Assembly (NCBI GenBank): GCA_041879425.1
Contig: CP090854.1
Span: 620,001-684,000, forward strand
Direction: 5' to 3'
DNA length: 64,000 nucleotides
Source of the DNA: Vibrio pomeroyi
GTDB taxonomy: Bacteria > Pseudomonadota > Gammaproteobacteria > Enterobacterales > Vibrionaceae
Shown: piece by piece, positions 45,577-55,821 of the stretch
Numbering within the stretch: position 1 is the stretch's first letter
How the letters are laid out: every line of letters starts with the position of its first letter
Notes under the pieces: generated by a model
Database searches by the model: none
Told to the model about the DNA's origin: nothing
The model's input: the letters and a program-made list of their open reading frames with translations, nothing else
Translations under genes and position numbers: made by a program

Positions 45577-46380
45577 TTACTTCAGCATGCCTTCGTTAGC
45601 GTTCTCACGAACGTGCTTAAGAATAGACTTAACACCACGTGCGCTTGAAGCAACAACATTACCAGAAGTCATGTAATCAGTACCGCCAGCAAAGTCAGTC
45701 ATGATAGCACCAGCTTCACGAGCGATTAGGTCGCCAGCTGCTAGATCCCATGGCTTAAGGCCTAGTTCTAGGTAACCATCAACACGGCCAGCTGCTAGGT
45801 AACATAGGTCAAGAGCAGGAGAGCCAGTACGACGGAAGTCAGCACAGTCGATGAATAGACCAGAGATGATCTTCATGAAAGATTCAGAGTGTTGTTTTTG
45901 CTTGAATGGGAAACCAGTCGCTAGAACAGTACCTTGAAGGTCTTTAAGTTGAGTAACACGCATACGAGCGTTGTTAAGTTGAGCGCCAGCGCCACGTTGA
46001 GCTGTGAATAGCTCGTTTAGCATTGGGTCATAAACACAAGCAACTTCTGTACGACCGTTCATGCGAACCGCGATAGATACAGAGAAGTGAGGGAAACCTT
46101 TTACAAAGTTGTTGGTGCCATCTAGTGGGTCAACGATCCATTGTACGTCAGAGTCTTTACCTTCAGTCAGGCCTTTCTCTTCAGAAATAATGCTGTGCTC
46201 TGGGTAAGATGCTTTGATTGTCTCAATGATCATGTACTCAGCTTCTTGAGCAATGTTAGTAACGTAATCGTTGTTACCTTTTAGAGACGTTTCGATCTTA
46301 TCAGTTGTTTCTAGAGATTTAGCAATATGGTTGCCAGCTTTACGCGCAGCGCGTATCGCAATGTTTAGCATTGGATGCAT
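45577..46380 (-). CDS. suhB: Inositol-1-monophosphatase family protein SuhB
   Basis: A 267-residue Mg-dependent phosphatase. In E. coli SuhB also joins the Nus antitermination complex on rRNA operons. Metal-binding motifs are SEEKG, VDPLDGTNNFVKGFPHFSVSIA and KPWDLAAGDLIAREAGA. The length equals E. coli SuhB (267). It is divergent from trmJ. Confidence 0.97.
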   Translation of the reverse strand: MHPMLNIAIRAARKAGNHIAKSLETTDKIETSLKGNNDYVTNIAQEAEYMIIETIKASYPEHSIISEEKGLTEGKDSDVQWIVDPLDGTNNFVKGFPHFSVSIAVRMNGRTEVACVYDPMLNELFTAQRGAGAQLNNARMRVTQLKDLQGTVLATGFPFKQKQHSESFMKIISGLFIDCADFRRTGSPALDLCYLAAGRVDGYLELGLKPWDLAAGDLIAREAGAIMTDFAGGTDYMTSGNVVASSARGVKSILKHVRENANEGMLK

Positions 46381-46561
46381 ATGGTTTTTCCCACAAGATG
46401 TTAAAGAACAATTTAAAGCGGCGGCGAGTATACCAAAGTTTTACCAAAAGGGAAGTGGTTATTTTTTGAACTCTTGGTTTCACATTCCGCGAAGGGTCTG
46501 ACCATTTTACTTTGCTATGTGTTAATATCTCGCGATTATTTTTAAAGTGGTGTCATATAGC

Positions 46562-47290
46562 ATGTTAGACAATGTAAAAGTCGTTCTGGTTGGTACGTCT
46601 CATTCGGGAAATATCGGATCAGCAGCTCGCGCAATGAAAGTGATGGGTTTGAGTCAATTAGTTCTTGTAGACCCTCAATGTGAAGTTGACGAGCAGACCT
46701 TAGCACTGGCTGCTGGTGCAGGTGACATCGCAGAAAACGCGACGATTGTTTCTACTCTTGAAGAAGCAGTAAGAGACTGTGGTTTGGTTGTGGGTTCAAG
46801 TGCTCGTTCTCGTACGCTTGAATGGCCAATGCTTGAGCCTCGCGAGTGTGGTGAAAAGTTTGCAGTTGAAGGTCAGAAGCACCCGGTAGCATTAGTATTT
46901 GGCCGTGAGCGTACTGGCTTAACTAATGATGAGCTGCAGAAGTGTCATTACCATGTATGTATTCCAGCTAACCCAGAATACAGCTCGCTAAACCTAGCAA
47001 TGGCAGTACAGACACTCAGCTACGAAGTACGTGTTGCACACCTTGATATGGTGGCTAGCCAATATCAGCCACAGCAACAAGATGAGTACCCACGTCACGA
47101 CGAACTAGAAATGTTCTATGAACACCTTGAAAAAGTGATCATCGATACCCAATTTATCTCTAAGGATAAGCCGGGTCAGGTGATGAACAAGCTACGTCGT
47201 CTATTTAGTCGTGCTCGTCCAGAACTGCAAGAAATCAACACGCTTCGCGGTATTTTGACTTCGATTGAGAAGAGCAAATACGACAAATAA
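46562..47290 (+). CDS. trmJ: tRNA (cytidine/uridine-2'-O-)-methyltransferase TrmJ
   Basis: A 242-residue SPOUT methyltransferase that 2'-O-methylates position 32 of tRNAs. The start is placed at [25 protein letters not shown] (ATG 46562), which aligns with E. coli TrmJ; an upstream in-frame GTG at 46547 is possible. SPOUT knot motifs are [17 protein letters not shown] and [23 protein letters not shown]. It immediately precedes iscR, as in E. coli. Confidence 0.95.
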   Translation: MLDNVKVVLVGTSHSGNIGSAARAMKVMGLSQLVLVDPQCEVDEQTLALAAGAGDIAENATIVSTLEEAVRDCGLVVGSSARSRTLEWPMLEPRECGEKFAVEGQKHPVALVFGRERTGLTNDELQKCHYHVCIPANPEYSSLNLAMAVQTLSYEVRVAHLDMVASQYQPQQQDEYPRHDELEMFYEHLEKVIIDTQFISKDKPGQVMNKLRRLFSRARPELQEINTLRGILTSIEKSKYDK

Positions 47291-47314
47291 AGCCCATACA
47301 ATAGTTAAGGGTGA

Positions 47315-47364
47315 ATACCTGACTAAAATAGTCAACTAAATACTTGACCAATTTAGTCGGGTAT
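47315..47364 (+). promoter_or_regulatory. Two IscR type 1 operators upstream of iscR
   Basis: Two adjacent 25-bp sites (47315-47339 and 47340-47364) match the IscR type 1 consensus. The first opens ATACCTGACT with AGTC in the second half; the second opens ATACTTGACC and closes AGTCGGGTAT. They lie back to back 43-92 nt before iscR. This predicts repression of the operon by [2Fe-2S]-IscR. Confidence 0.85.
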
Positions 47365-47406
47365 GGGAAGATTCCAACCACATAAACAATGTGGATACGG
47401 TGTGAT

Positions 47407-47928
47407 ATGAAACTTACATCTAAAGGAAGATATGCGGTAACAGCTATGCTAGATGTAGCACTGCATTCGCAAAAAAGCCCAGTTCCTCTGGCTGATATTT
47501 CAGAGCGACAAGGCATCTCGTTATCTTACTTAGAGCAACTTTTTTCTAAGTTACGTAAAGCTGGCTTAGTTGCTAGCGTTCGCGGCCCTGGTGGTGGTTA
47601 CCGTTTAGGTGCTGAAGCGAGCGACATCGCTGTCGGAACTGTGATTGCAGCAGTAGACGAATCAGTCGATGCGACTAAGTGTCACGGTCGAGCAGATTGC
47701 CAAGGTGGTAGTCGTTGTTTAACTCACACTCTATGGCGTGATTTAAGCTCCCGAATCAGCAGCTTCTTAAACGACATTACGCTCGGTGAGCTAATGAAAG
47801 ATAACGAAGTTTTAGAAATTTCTGATCGTCAAGATATCGATCTTGCGGTTAATAATGGTTTTGCACATAAAAATACGAGCACTACAACGATTAGTGCAGC
47901 ACCTCACGGTGTTAATGCCCGCTCTTAG
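47407..47928 (+). CDS. iscR: Fe-S cluster-responsive transcriptional regulator IscR
   Basis: A 173-residue Rrf2-family regulator. The start [22 protein letters not shown] (ATG 47407) matches E. coli IscR; the upstream GTG at 47389 adds six residues. The winged helix occupies 1-80 ([25 protein letters not shown] within it). The [2Fe-2S] ligands are three Cys in [17 protein letters not shown] with a nearby His. It heads the isc operon and probably represses it when clusters are plentiful. Confidence 0.98.
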   Translation: MKLTSKGRYAVTAMLDVALHSQKSPVPLADISERQGISLSYLEQLFSKLRKAGLVASVRGPGGGYRLGAEASDIAVGTVIAAVDESVDATKCHGRADCQGGSRCLTHTLWRDLSSRISSFLNDITLGELMKDNEVLEISDRQDIDLAVNNGFAHKNTSTTTISAAPHGVNARS

Positions 47929-47955
47929 CGGTCAGTTTTTACATTGGAGTAGAAA

Positions 47956-49170
47956 ATGAAACTGCCTATTTACTTTGACTATTCAGCTACATGCCCAGTC
48001 GATCCACGAGTTGCTGAGAAAATGGTTCAGTGCATGACGATGGACGGTAACTTCGGTAACCCTGCATCTCGTTCACACCGTTACGGCTGGCAGGCAGAAG
48101 AAGCGGTAGATAATGCTCGTGAGCAAATTGCTGACCTACTAAATGCAGACCCACGTGAAATTGTTTTCACTTCTGGTGCTACAGAGTCAGATAACCTTGC
48201 TATTAAAGGTGCAGCGCACTTTTACGAGAAGAAAGGTAAGCACGTAATCACGTGCAAAACAGAACATAAAGCGGTTCTTGATCCATGTCGCCAACTAGAG
48301 CGCGAAGGTTTTGAGGTAACTTACCTTGAGCCAGAAGCAAACGGCATCATCGATCTAGACAAGCTACAAGCTGCAATGCGTGAAGACACTGTTCTAGTTT
48401 CTATCATGCACGTTAACAACGAGATTGGTGTAATCCAAGATATCTCTGCAATCGGCGAACTATGTCGTTCTCGCAAGATCATCTTCCACGTTGATGCGGC
48501 TCAGTCTGCGGGTAAAATCCCACTAGACGTACAAGAGATGAAAGTTGACCTAATCTCACTTTCAGCTCACAAAATGTACGGCCCTAAAGGTATCGGTGCA
48601 CTTTACGTTCGTCGTAAGCCACGTATCCGTCTTGAAGCACAAATGCACGGCGGCGGTCATGAGCGTGGTTTCCGTTCAGGTACGCTTGCTACTCACCAAA
48701 TCGTGGGTATGGGCGAAGCTTGTGCTGTTGCTAAGCAAGACATGCAGAAAGATTACGATCACGCACTAGCACTTCGTGAGCGCCTGTTGAAAGGTGTTCA
48801 AGATCTAGAAGCGGTAACGGTAAACGGTGACCTAGACCAACGTGTACCACACAACCTAAACGTGAGCTTTGCTTTCGTAGAAGGTGAGTCTCTGCTTATG
48901 TCTCTAAAAGACCTAGCGGTATCATCAGGTTCTGCATGTACATCAGCAAGCCTAGAGCCTTCATACGTTCTTCGTGCTCTTGGTCTGAACGATGAACTGG
49001 CACACAGCTCAGTACGTTTCTCATTCGGCCGTTTCACAACGGAAGAAGAAATCGACTACGCGATTGCACAAATCCGTGTAGCGGTAAACAAATTACGCGA
49101 CATGTCTCCTCTATGGGATATGTATAAAGAAGGGATTGATTTGAACACTGTTGAGTGGGCTCATCACTAA
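47956..49170 (+). CDS. iscS: Cysteine desulfurase IscS
   Basis: A 404-residue PLP enzyme that releases sulfur from cysteine as a persulfide for Fe-S clusters and thiolated tRNAs. [19 protein letters not shown], the PLP Lys in [20 protein letters not shown] and the catalytic Cys loop [21 protein letters not shown] are intact. The length equals E. coli IscS. Confidence 0.99.
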   Translation: MKLPIYFDYSATCPVDPRVAEKMVQCMTMDGNFGNPASRSHRYGWQAEEAVDNAREQIADLLNADPREIVFTSGATESDNLAIKGAAHFYEKKGKHVITCKTEHKAVLDPCRQLEREGFEVTYLEPEANGIIDLDKLQAAMREDTVLVSIMHVNNEIGVIQDISAIGELCRSRKIIFHVDAAQSAGKIPLDVQEMKVDLISLSAHKMYGPKGIGALYVRRKPRIRLEAQMHGGGHERGFRSGTLATHQIVGMGEACAVAKQDMQKDYDHALALRERLLKGVQDLEAVTVNGDLDQRVPHNLNVSFAFVEGESLLMSLKDLAVSSGSACTSASLEPSYVLRALGLNDELAHSSVRFSFGRFTTEEEIDYAIAQIRVAVNKLRDMSPLWDMYKEGIDLNTVEWAHH

Positions 49171-49203
49171 TCTCACGGAAATAGAGGATTCGAGGTAACT
49201 ATC

Positions 49204-49581
49204 ATGGCATATAGCGAAAAAGTAATTGATCACTACGAAAACCCACGTAACGTAGGTTCGTTTGATAAAGAAGACCCAAGTGTAGGTAGCGGCATGGTTG
49301 GCGCGCCGGCTTGTGGTGACGTAATGAAACTGCAAATCAAAGTATCTGCAGAAGGTATTATTGAAGACGCAAAATTCAAGACTTACGGTTGCGGTAGCGC
49401 AATCGCTTCTAGCTCACTAGTAACTGAGTGGGTTAAAGGTAAAAGCATTGATGAAGCAGCGGCTATCAAAAACTCTGAAATTGCAGAAGAACTAGAGTTG
49501 CCACCAGTGAAAGTTCACTGTTCAATTCTTGCTGAAGATGCAATCAAAGCAGCAGTTGCGGATTACAAAAAGAAGCACTAA
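49204..49581 (+). CDS. iscU: Fe-S cluster assembly scaffold IscU
   Basis: A 125-residue scaffold. The three ligand Cys are in GAPACGDVMKL, YGCGSAIASSSLVTEW and VKVHCSILAEDAI. The LPPVK peptide recognised by HscA directly precedes the third Cys. GAGG lies before the ATG. A 7-bp hairpin follows in the gap to iscA. Confidence 0.99.
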   Translation: MAYSEKVIDHYENPRNVGSFDKEDPSVGSGMVGAPACGDVMKLQIKVSAEGIIEDAKFKTYGCGSAIASSSLVTEWVKGKSIDEAAAIKNSEIAEELELPPVKVHCSILAEDAIKAAVADYKKKH

Positions 49582-49620
49582 TCGCTTCTACAAGGTAATC
49601 ACTTCAAAAAAGTAATATTT

Positions 49621-49641
49621 GGGAGCATCCTTTGTGCTCCC
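49621..49641 (+). other. Hairpin in the iscU-iscA gap
   Basis: GGGAGCA-TCCTTTG-TGCTCCC forms a 7-bp perfect stem between iscU and iscA. It lacks a T run, so processing, stabilisation or partial termination within the isc transcript are all possible. Confidence 0.5.
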
Positions 49642-49679
49642 CCTGAGTTCTCAATTTATATAAAACACAAGGTTGTAGT

Positions 49680-50003
49680 ATGGCCATCACCATGACAGAT
49701 ACGGCAGCAAGCCGAGTTCAAGCTTTCCTAGATAACCGAGGTAAAGGTATCGGGTTACGCTTAGCGGTAAAAACTACTGGCTGTTCGGGTATGGCGTATG
49801 TACTAGAATTCGTTGACGAGCTTAACGAAGAAGACGAAGTGTTCGAGCATTCAGGTGTTAAGGTCATCATTGATCCAAAGAGCCTAGTTTACTTAGACGG
49901 TACTGAGCTTGATTACGTAAAAGAAGGCCTAAACGAAGGTTTTGAATTCAACAACCCGAACGCGAAAGGCGAATGTGGTTGTGGTGAGAGCTTCAATGTA
50001 TAA
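49680..50003 (+). CDS. iscA: A-type Fe-S carrier protein IscA
   Basis: A 107-residue carrier that receives clusters from IscU and delivers them to apoproteins. The ligand Cys residues are in [15 protein letters not shown] and the C-terminal [13 protein letters not shown] precedes the ATG. The length equals E. coli IscA (107). Confidence 0.98.
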   Translation: MAITMTDTAASRVQAFLDNRGKGIGLRLAVKTTGCSGMAYVLEFVDELNEEDEVFEHSGVKVIIDPKSLVYLDGTELDYVKEGLNEGFEFNNPNAKGECGCGESFNV

Positions 50004-50045
50004 ACGCCTCAATCGTTGAGCGTTTATAGTGAGCGAAGAATAAAA

Positions 50046-50069
50046 TTAGGCTCTGTTTTAAGAGCCTAA
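50046..50069 (+). other. Hairpin in the iscA-hscB gap
   Basis: TTAGGCTCT-GTTTTA-AGAGCCTAA is a perfect 9-bp stem. There is no terminal T run. It could mark an RNA processing or attenuation point between the scaffold genes and the chaperone genes. Confidence 0.5.
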
Positions 50070-50087
50070 ACTTAGGACCACCGTTAC

Positions 50088-50603
50088 ATGAATCATTTCG
50101 AATTATTTGGGCTACCACTTCAGTTTCAACTGGATGGTAGCCTTCTTTCTTCTCAGTTTAGAGATCTGCAACGCCAATTCCACCCTGATAAATTTGCCAC
50201 AGCTTCTGAGCGTGATCGCCTATTAGCCGTGCAAAAAGCTGCGCAAATTAACGATGCGTACCAGGTGTTGAAGAATCCAATCAGCCGAGCTGAATACCTG
50301 TTAGTGCAACATGGTGAGGATATTCGCGGCGAGCAGCAGACCATGCAAGATCCAATGTTCCTAATGGAGCAAATGGAATTGCGTGAAGAGCTTGAAGACA
50401 TCGCCGACAGTTCTGATCCTGAAGATGCATTGTTTGCATTTGAAGGAAAGGTTAGCAAAATGTATAAACAACAATTAAGCGCTATCCAACAAGAACTCGA
50501 CAGCGAAGCTTGGTTAGAAGCTGCAGACCGAGTAAGAAAGCTTAAGTTTATTGCAAAATTAAAGAATGAAATCGAATTAGTTGAAGATCGTCTGATCGGC
50601 TAG
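50088..50603 (+). CDS. hscB: Fe-S cluster co-chaperone HscB (Hsc20)
   Basis: A 171-residue J-protein. The N-terminal J domain (1-75) contains the HPD motif in [18 protein letters not shown], which stimulates HscA. The C-terminal three-helix bundle binds IscU. The length equals E. coli HscB. Confidence 0.98.
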   Translation: MNHFELFGLPLQFQLDGSLLSSQFRDLQRQFHPDKFATASERDRLLAVQKAAQINDAYQVLKNPISRAEYLLVQHGEDIRGEQQTMQDPMFLMEQMELREELEDIADSSDPEDALFAFEGKVSKMYKQQLSAIQQELDSEAWLEAADRVRKLKFIAKLKNEIELVEDRLIG

Positions 50604-50625
50604 TTCGTATAACAAGGACACATCC

Positions 50626-52476
50626 ATGGCACTACTTCAGATTGCAGAACCAGGGCAGAGCGCCGCTCCTCACCAGCATAAGCTTGCAGTGGGTATTGAT
50701 TTAGGTACAACAAACTCATTGGTTGCGGCAGTGCGCAGTGGTGAGGCGAGCACGCTCGTTGATCAACAAGGTCGCAGTATTCTGCCTTCCGTTGTTCACT
50801 ATACGTCAGAGTCGTACACGACTGGTGATGAAGCTCGTGCAAATGCACAGACTGATCCTAAAAATACCATTATCTCGGTGAAGCGATTAATCGGTCGTTC
50901 ATTGTCAGATATCCAACAGCGATACCCGTCTCTGCCATATCAGTTTGAAGAAAGTGATAATGGTCTGCCTGTGATTCGCACAGAACAAGGCAACAAGAAC
51001 CCAATTCAAGTATCTGCAGATATTCTGCGAGCGTTAGGTCAACGTGCTGAGTCTACATTAGGCGGCGAGCTATCTGGTGCTGTGATCACCGTTCCTGCGT
51101 ACTTTGATGATGCACAGCGTGCTGGTACGAAAGACGCGGCGCAACTTGCTGGTCTTCACGTGTTACGCCTTCTTAATGAACCCACTGCGGCAGCGATTGC
51201 TTACGGTTTGGATTCAGGTAAAGAGGGGGTTATCGCTGTTTACGATTTAGGTGGCGGTACGTTTGATATCTCTATCTTGCGCCTATCTAAAGGTGTTTTT
51301 GAAGTTCTAGCAACGGGCGGTGACTCTGCACTAGGCGGCGACGACTTTGACCATCTAGTCGCTGATCACTTCCAAGAGCAAATGGGCTTATCAGAGCTTA
51401 CGGCAGAACAGAACCGTATTCTTCTTGATGCAGCAACAGAAGCAAAGATTGGCTTGTCTGAAGCGGATAGTGTTGATGTTGACGTGCTGGGTTGGTCTGG
51501 TTCATTAACTCGTGAAGAGTTTGAAGAGATCATCAAGCCACTTGTGAAGAAAACATTGCTTTCATGCCGTCGTGCTTTGAAAGATGCAGAAGTTGACGCT
51601 GACGAAGTTCTAGAAGTCGTGATGGTGGGTGGTTCTACTCGTACATTACTTGTTCGTGAAATGGTTGGTGACTTCTTTGGTCGCACGCCATTAACCAGTA
51701 TTAACCCTGATGAAGTGGTTGCGATTGGCGCTTCAATTCAAGCGGACATTTTAGTTGGCAACAAGCCAGACTCGGAAATGCTACTACTGGACGTTATTCC
51801 TTTATCGCTAGGTATCGAAACTATGGGTGGCTTGGTCGAAAAGATCATCCCTCGTAATACCACGATTCCTGTCGCTCGCGCACAAGAATTTACCACGTTC
51901 AAAGACGGTCAAACTGCAATGACAGTGCATACCGTTCAAGGCGAACGTGAAATGGTTGACGACTGTCGTTCACTGGCTCGTTTTGCTCTAAAAGGCATTC
52001 CTCCAATGGCTGCAGGTGCGGCGCATATTCGAGTGACTTACCAAGTTGATGCTGATGGCCTGCTATCGGTTACAGCTATGGAGAAGAGTACGGGTGTTCA
52101 AGCTGAGATTCAAGTTAAGCCTTCTTACGGTCTAAGTGATGATGAAGTTGCGAACATGCTGAAAGACTCAATGACGTTCGCAAAAGAAGACATGCAAGCG
52201 CGTGCTCTTGCTGAACAACGCGTAGAAGCGGATCGTGTTATCGAAGGCCTTATTGCTGCGATGCAAGCTGACGGCGACGAACTGCTTAACGAACAAGAAA
52301 AGCAGCAGCTGCTACAAGCGATTGAAACACTCATCGAAGTGCGCAATGGCGACAGCGCTGATGCCATTGAAGTAGAAATTAAGAATACCGACAAAGCGAG
52401 CCAAGACTTTGCTTCTCGTCGTATGGATAAATCAATTCGTGCTGCACTGTCAGGTCAGTCAGTCGATAATATTTAA
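50626..52476 (+). CDS. hscA: Fe-S cluster assembly chaperone HscA (Hsc66)
   Basis: A 616-residue Hsp70 that acts on IscU to promote cluster transfer. Nucleotide-binding motifs are [31 protein letters not shown] and [17 protein letters not shown]. The substrate domain follows at about 395-520. The length equals E. coli HscA. It starts 22 nt after hscB. Confidence 0.98.
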   Translation: MALLQIAEPGQSAAPHQHKLAVGIDLGTTNSLVAAVRSGEASTLVDQQGRSILPSVVHYTSESYTTGDEARANAQTDPKNTIISVKRLIGRSLSDIQQRYPSLPYQFEESDNGLPVIRTEQGNKNPIQVSADILRALGQRAESTLGGELSGAVITVPAYFDDAQRAGTKDAAQLAGLHVLRLLNEPTAAAIAYGLDSGKEGVIAVYDLGGGTFDISILRLSKGVFEVLATGGDSALGGDDFDHLVADHFQEQMGLSELTAEQNRILLDAATEAKIGLSEADSVDVDVLGWSGSLTREEFEEIIKPLVKKTLLSCRRALKDAEVDADEVLEVVMVGGSTRTLLVREMVGDFFGRTPLTSINPDEVVAIGASIQADILVGNKPDSEMLLLDVIPLSLGIETMGGLVEKIIPRNTTIPVARAQEFTTFKDGQTAMTVHTVQGEREMVDDCRSLARFALKGIPPMAAGAAHIRVTYQVDADGLLSVTAMEKSTGVQAEIQVKPSYGLSDDEVANMLKDSMTFAKEDMQARALAEQRVEADRVIEGLIAAMQADGDELLNEQEKQQLLQAIETLIEVRNGDSADAIEVEIKNTDKASQDFASRRMDKSIRAALSGQSVDNI

Positions 52477-52496
52477 TAGTTAGAGAATAGATAAAC

Positions 52497-52835
52497 ATGC
52501 CAAAGATTATTGTTTTACCTCACGAAGATCTATGTCCAGAAGGCGCTGTTTTAGAAGCAAAAACTGGTGAGACGGTTCTTGATGTTGCATTGAAGGCCGG
52601 TATTGGTATTGAACACGCATGTGAAAAATCGTGTGCATGTACAACATGTCACGTTGTGATTCGTGAAGGCTTCGATTCTTTAGAAGAGAGTGATGACCTA
52701 GAAGACGACATGCTAGATAAGGCATGGGGCTTAGAGATGGAATCTCGCCTTGGCTGCCAAGCAAAAGTGGCTAACGAAGATCTTGTAGTAGAGATTCCAA
52801 AGTACACATTGAACCTAGCGTCTGAAGATCACTAA
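52497..52835 (+). CDS. fdx: [2Fe-2S] ferredoxin of the ISC system
   Basis: A 112-residue adrenodoxin-type ferredoxin. The cluster Cys residues are in EHACEKSCACTTCHVVI (C-X5-C-X2-C) and RLGCQA. It supplies electrons to IscS and IscU. The acidic stretch EESDDLEDDMLDKAW is typical of the family. Confidence 0.98.
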   Translation: MPKIIVLPHEDLCPEGAVLEAKTGETVLDVALKAGIGIEHACEKSCACTTCHVVIREGFDSLEESDDLEDDMLDKAWGLEMESRLGCQAKVANEDLVVEIPKYTLNLASEDH

Positions 52836-52846
52836 GAACTTCTCTA

Positions 52847-52872
52847 CAGTCGTGGTGGTTTCGCCATGACTG
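52847..52872 (+). other. Hairpin in the fdx-iscX gap
   Basis: CAGTCGTGG-TGGTTTCG-CCATGACTG forms a 9-bp stem with one G:T pair directly after fdx. No T run follows, so it may only reduce or process read-through to iscX. Confidence 0.5.
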
Positions 52873-52952
52873 ATATAACGGTTTAACAAAACTGGCCTAG
52901 AATATAGATCATAAAGGTGACCAAGCGTCGCTAATAAATATAAGGAAGTGTT

Positions 52953-53153
52953 ATGAGCTTGAAGTGGATTGATTCGCGAGACATCGCAATTGAGCTATGT
53001 GATTTGTACCCTGATACTGATCCTAAAACGGTACGTTTTACCGATCTGCATCAATGGGTGCTAGACCTTGAAGAGTTTGATGACGAGCCTAACCACTCGA
53101 ATGAAAAAATCTTAGAGGCTATTATTTTGTGCTGGATGGATGAGATGGATTAA
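52953..53153 (+). CDS. iscX: Fe-S cluster assembly modulator IscX (YfhJ)
   Basis: A 66-residue small acidic protein that binds IscS and modulates cluster synthesis. The typical [29 protein letters not shown] sequence (residues 5-33) and the C-terminal [11 protein letters not shown] are present. TAAGGAAG precedes the ATG. It is the last gene of the isc operon. Confidence 0.97.
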   Translation: MSLKWIDSRDIAIELCDLYPDTDPKTVRFTDLHQWVLDLEEFDDEPNHSNEKILEAIILCWMDEMD

Positions 53154-53230
53154 TCCTCTCATCTAATGATTTGGTCGCGGGTTGGAACCACTCCAATATA
53201 AAACGCAGCCAAGTTAACAATTCTTACCAA

Positions 53231-53260
53231 AAAAAGCGGACCTTATGGTCCGTTTTTTTA
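53231..53260 (+). terminator. isc operon terminator
   Basis: The stem AAAAGCGGACC-TTAT-GGTCCGTTTTT followed by a T run lies about 80 nt past the iscX stop codon. Confidence 0.9.
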
Positions 53261-53359
53261 TCAAAATGACATTTTCCTCCTACATAATGCTAACATCAGT
53301 GCGCTAATAAAAAATAATCAGAATCACACACTCAAAGTGGTTCGTGACAAGGAGAAATC

Positions 53360-54655
53360 ATGTCTACACAGATGTCAGTATTTTTAAGTCAAGAAGCTGC
53401 CCAGCCTCAGTGGGGAGCAAGAGCTATTTTATCGTTCTCAGAAGCGGGAGCGACAATTCACATTGGTGAAGGCCACGATTTAGGCGCGGTTCAACGTGCT
53501 GGTCGTACGCTTGACGGACAAGGTATCGCATTCGTTTCACTTCGTGGTGAAGGTTGGGATCTAGAAAGCGTTTGGGCTTTTTACCAAGGCTACCGTGGAC
53601 CAAAGAAAAAGAATGCATTGGAATGGGATGCACTTTCAGAAGCCGACCAAGCTGAGCTAGAAGCTCGCATCCGTGCTACTGATTGGACGCGTGACATTAT
53701 CAACAAAACAGCTGAAGAAGTGGCACCTCGTCAATTAGCGACGATGGCGGCTGAATACATTAAATCAGTGGCGCCAGCGGGCACAGTAAAAGCGAAAATC
53801 GTTAAAGACAAAGATCTCCTAACGGAAGGTTGGGAAGGCATCTACGCGGTAGGCCGTGGCTCTGAGCGTACATCAGCAATGCTACAACTGGACTTTAACC
53901 CAACAGGTGACGAAAACGCGCCAGTGTTTGCTTGTCTAGTCGGTAAAGGTATTACTTTCGATTCAGGCGGTTACAGCATCAAGCCTGGTCAATTCATGAC
54001 AGCAATGAAAGCTGACATGGGCGGCGCAGCAACCATCACTGGTGGCTTAGGTCTGGCGATTGAACGCGGTCTGAACAAGCGCATCAAGCTTATCCTATGT
54101 TGTGCAGAGAACATGATCTCTGGTCGAGCATTGAAGCTTGGCGACATCATTACTTACAAAAATGGTAAGACAGTTGAAATCATGAACACCGATGCGGAAG
54201 GCCGCTTGGTGCTTGCTGATGGCCTGATGTACGCAAGCGCACAAAACCCTGAGCTTATCATCGACTGTGCAACGCTAACGGGCGCGGCTAAAAATGCACT
54301 GGGTAACGACTACCACGCACTACTAAGTTTCGACGATGAGTTGTCTCACCAAGCGCTCACGGCGGCAAACCAAGAGAAAGAAGGCCTATGGCCACTACCT
54401 CTTGCTGATTTCCACCGTGGTATGTTGCCTTCAAACTTTGCTGATCTTTCAAACATCAGCACGGGCGATTACACGCCGGGTGCAAGTACTGCGGCTGCGT
54501 TCCTTTCTTACTTTGTAGATGACTACAAAAAAGGTTGGATTCACATGGATTGCGCGGGTACTTACCGTAAATCTGCAAGTGACAAATGGGCTGCAGGTGC
54601 AACGGGTATGGGTGTTCGCACACTGGCTCGTCTTCTTGTTGACCAAGCAAAATAA
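53360..54655 (+). CDS. pepB: Aminopeptidase B (M17 family)
   Basis: A 431-residue cytosolic dimetal leucyl-type aminopeptidase. The N-terminal domain is followed by the catalytic domain with [26 protein letters not shown] and the M17 signature [20 protein letters not shown]. The order isc-pepB-ndk supports PepB rather than PepA. CAAGGAG precedes the ATG. Confidence 0.96.
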   Translation: MSTQMSVFLSQEAAQPQWGARAILSFSEAGATIHIGEGHDLGAVQRAGRTLDGQGIAFVSLRGEGWDLESVWAFYQGYRGPKKKNALEWDALSEADQAELEARIRATDWTRDIINKTAEEVAPRQLATMAAEYIKSVAPAGTVKAKIVKDKDLLTEGWEGIYAVGRGSERTSAMLQLDFNPTGDENAPVFACLVGKGITFDSGGYSIKPGQFMTAMKADMGGAATITGGLGLAIERGLNKRIKLILCCAENMISGRALKLGDIITYKNGKTVEIMNTDAEGRLVLADGLMYASAQNPELIIDCATLTGAAKNALGNDYHALLSFDDELSHQALTAANQEKEGLWPLPLADFHRGMLPSNFADLSNISTGDYTPGASTAAAFLSYFVDDYKKGWIHMDCAGTYRKSASDKWAAGATGMGVRTLARLLVDQAK

Positions 54656-54664
54656 TAATAAGAG

Positions 54665-54688
54665 TGAGCGGTATTTCGGTGCCGCTCA
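54665..54688 (+). terminator. Possible pepB terminator
   Basis: TGAGCGG and CCGCTCA form a 7-bp stem around a 10-nt loop just after pepB, with only a weak T stretch. A second small hairpin, AGATC-GAAA-GATCT, lies at 54702-54715. Confidence 0.45.
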
Positions 54689-54762
54689 TTCCTAAAGCTC
54701 AGATCGAAAGATCTCAGTAATTTCAGTATTTAATAACAAAAAAATGAAGTGAAGGAATCCCT

Positions 54763-55197
54763 ATGGCTCTAGAAAGAACGTTCTCAATTGTTAAGCCAGA
54801 TGCAGTTAAGCGTAACCTTGTTGGTGAAATCTACCACCGTATCGAAAAAGCAGGCCTAGAAATTATTGCTGCTAAAATGGTTCGTCTAACTGAAGAGCAA
54901 GCGAGTGGCTTCTACGCAGAACATGAAGGTAAAGAATTCTTTGGTCCGCTAAAAGAGTTCATGACTTCTGGTCCTATCATGGTTCAAGTACTTGAAGGCG
55001 AAAACGCAATCGCTCGTTACCGCGAACTTATGGGTAAAACAAACCCAGAAGAAGCGGCGTGCGGCACTATCCGTGCTGACTACGCAATCAGCATGCGTTA
55101 CAACTCAGTACACGGCAGCGACAGCCCAGAGTCTGCAGATCGCGAAATCGAATTCTTCTTCCCAGAATCTGAAATTTGCCCGCGCCCAGCTCAATAA
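54763..55197 (+). CDS. ndk: Nucleoside diphosphate kinase
   Basis: A 144-residue enzyme that equalises NTP pools by a phosphohistidine intermediate. The start [20 protein letters not shown] and the active-site His in [21 protein letters not shown] (last 27 residues) are intact. The length is as in E. coli (143). GAAGGAA precedes the ATG. Confidence 0.98.
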   Translation: MALERTFSIVKPDAVKRNLVGEIYHRIEKAGLEIIAAKMVRLTEEQASGFYAEHEGKEFFGPLKEFMTSGPIMVQVLEGENAIARYRELMGKTNPEEAACGTIRADYAISMRYNSVHGSDSPESADREIEFFFPESEICPRPAQ

Positions 55198-55215
55198 GCG
55201 ACACAGCAAATGATT

Positions 55216-55247
55216 CTAAAGGCTTCACTTCGGTGAGGCCTTTTTTG
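55216..55247 (+). terminator. ndk terminator
   Basis: The stem AAGGC(T)TCAC-TTCG-GTGA(G)GCCTT with a UUCG tetraloop is followed by six T, about 20 nt after the ndk stop codon. Confidence 0.9.
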
Positions 55248-55282
55248 TACGTGGATTTTGCGTTCTCGATAATCAATTTAGT

Positions 55283-55376
55283 CGTCATTCCCGATAGTGA
55301 CGAAGGAGCGTAAGCGGGAATCTCTGTTGACTGTTGGAGATTCCAGATACCTCGTCCCTCGGTTCTGGAATGACGG
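55283..55376. repeat. Palindromic intergenic repeat, unit 1
   Basis: Terminal inverted repeats CGTCATTCC and GGAATGACG enclose two internal hairpins: ATTCCCG/CGGGAAT in the left half and ATTCCAGA/TCTGGAAT in the right. The whole can fold as a three-way or cruciform structure. Unit 2 (55435-55529) is a close copy. Confidence 0.85.
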
Positions 55377-55434
55377 GCTTTGAGGAGTTCATGACCTGAT
55401 GGCTATGAATGGAAAGTTACTGGGTAAATTTTTA

Positions 55435-55529
55435 CGTCATTCTCGATAGCGACGAAGGATCGTAGTCGGGAATCTGAGTTTGTTATTGGAGATTCCAGAT
55501 ACTTCGTTCCTCAGTTCTGGAATGACGGG
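55435..55529. repeat. Palindromic intergenic repeat, unit 2
   Basis: A second copy in the same orientation with CGTCATTCTCG at the left end and CTGGAATGACGG at the right. Differences from unit 1 are scattered, and the two hairpins are preserved with small changes. A conserved TTTGAGGAG follows the right end in both units. Confidence 0.85.
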
Positions 55530-55615
55530 ATTTGAGGAGCTAGAGACCTGGTGACGATGAATTGCGGGGGCTACAATCTCGTAGTAAATCTTACCGAGCT
55601 GTTGGAGATTATTTA

Positions 55616-55657
55616 CGTCATTCCCGAAAGCGACGGAGGAGCGTAATCGGGAATCTT
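55616..55657. repeat. Palindromic intergenic repeat, unit 3 (left half only)
   Basis: CGTCATTCCCGAAAGCGACG and the matching CGGGAATC form the left hairpin of the same repeat. The right half is missing here. A separate TTGGAGATT just upstream (55602-55610) resembles the internal part of the full units. Confidence 0.75.
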
Positions 55658-55754
55658 TTCCTTAAATTGGGTAATCTCAAGCCGACAAATACAATTGTGC
55701 AATTTTTAATCGCTTAAGTTTGAATGTCTTAATAAACACAGGGTTTTACAGTGC

Positions 55755-55783
55755 TTGTTGAAGTTGCGTAAAGCCTGTACAAT
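55755..55783 (+). promoter_or_regulatory. Probable sigma70 promoter of rlmN
   Basis: TTGTTG (55755-55760), a 17-nt spacer and TACAAT (55778-55783) lie about 40 nt upstream of the rlmN start, after the repeat cluster. Confidence 0.55.
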
Positions 55784-55821
55784 TCGCGCCCTTAATTATT
55801 GTTCCGTCATTGAGAGGCATC

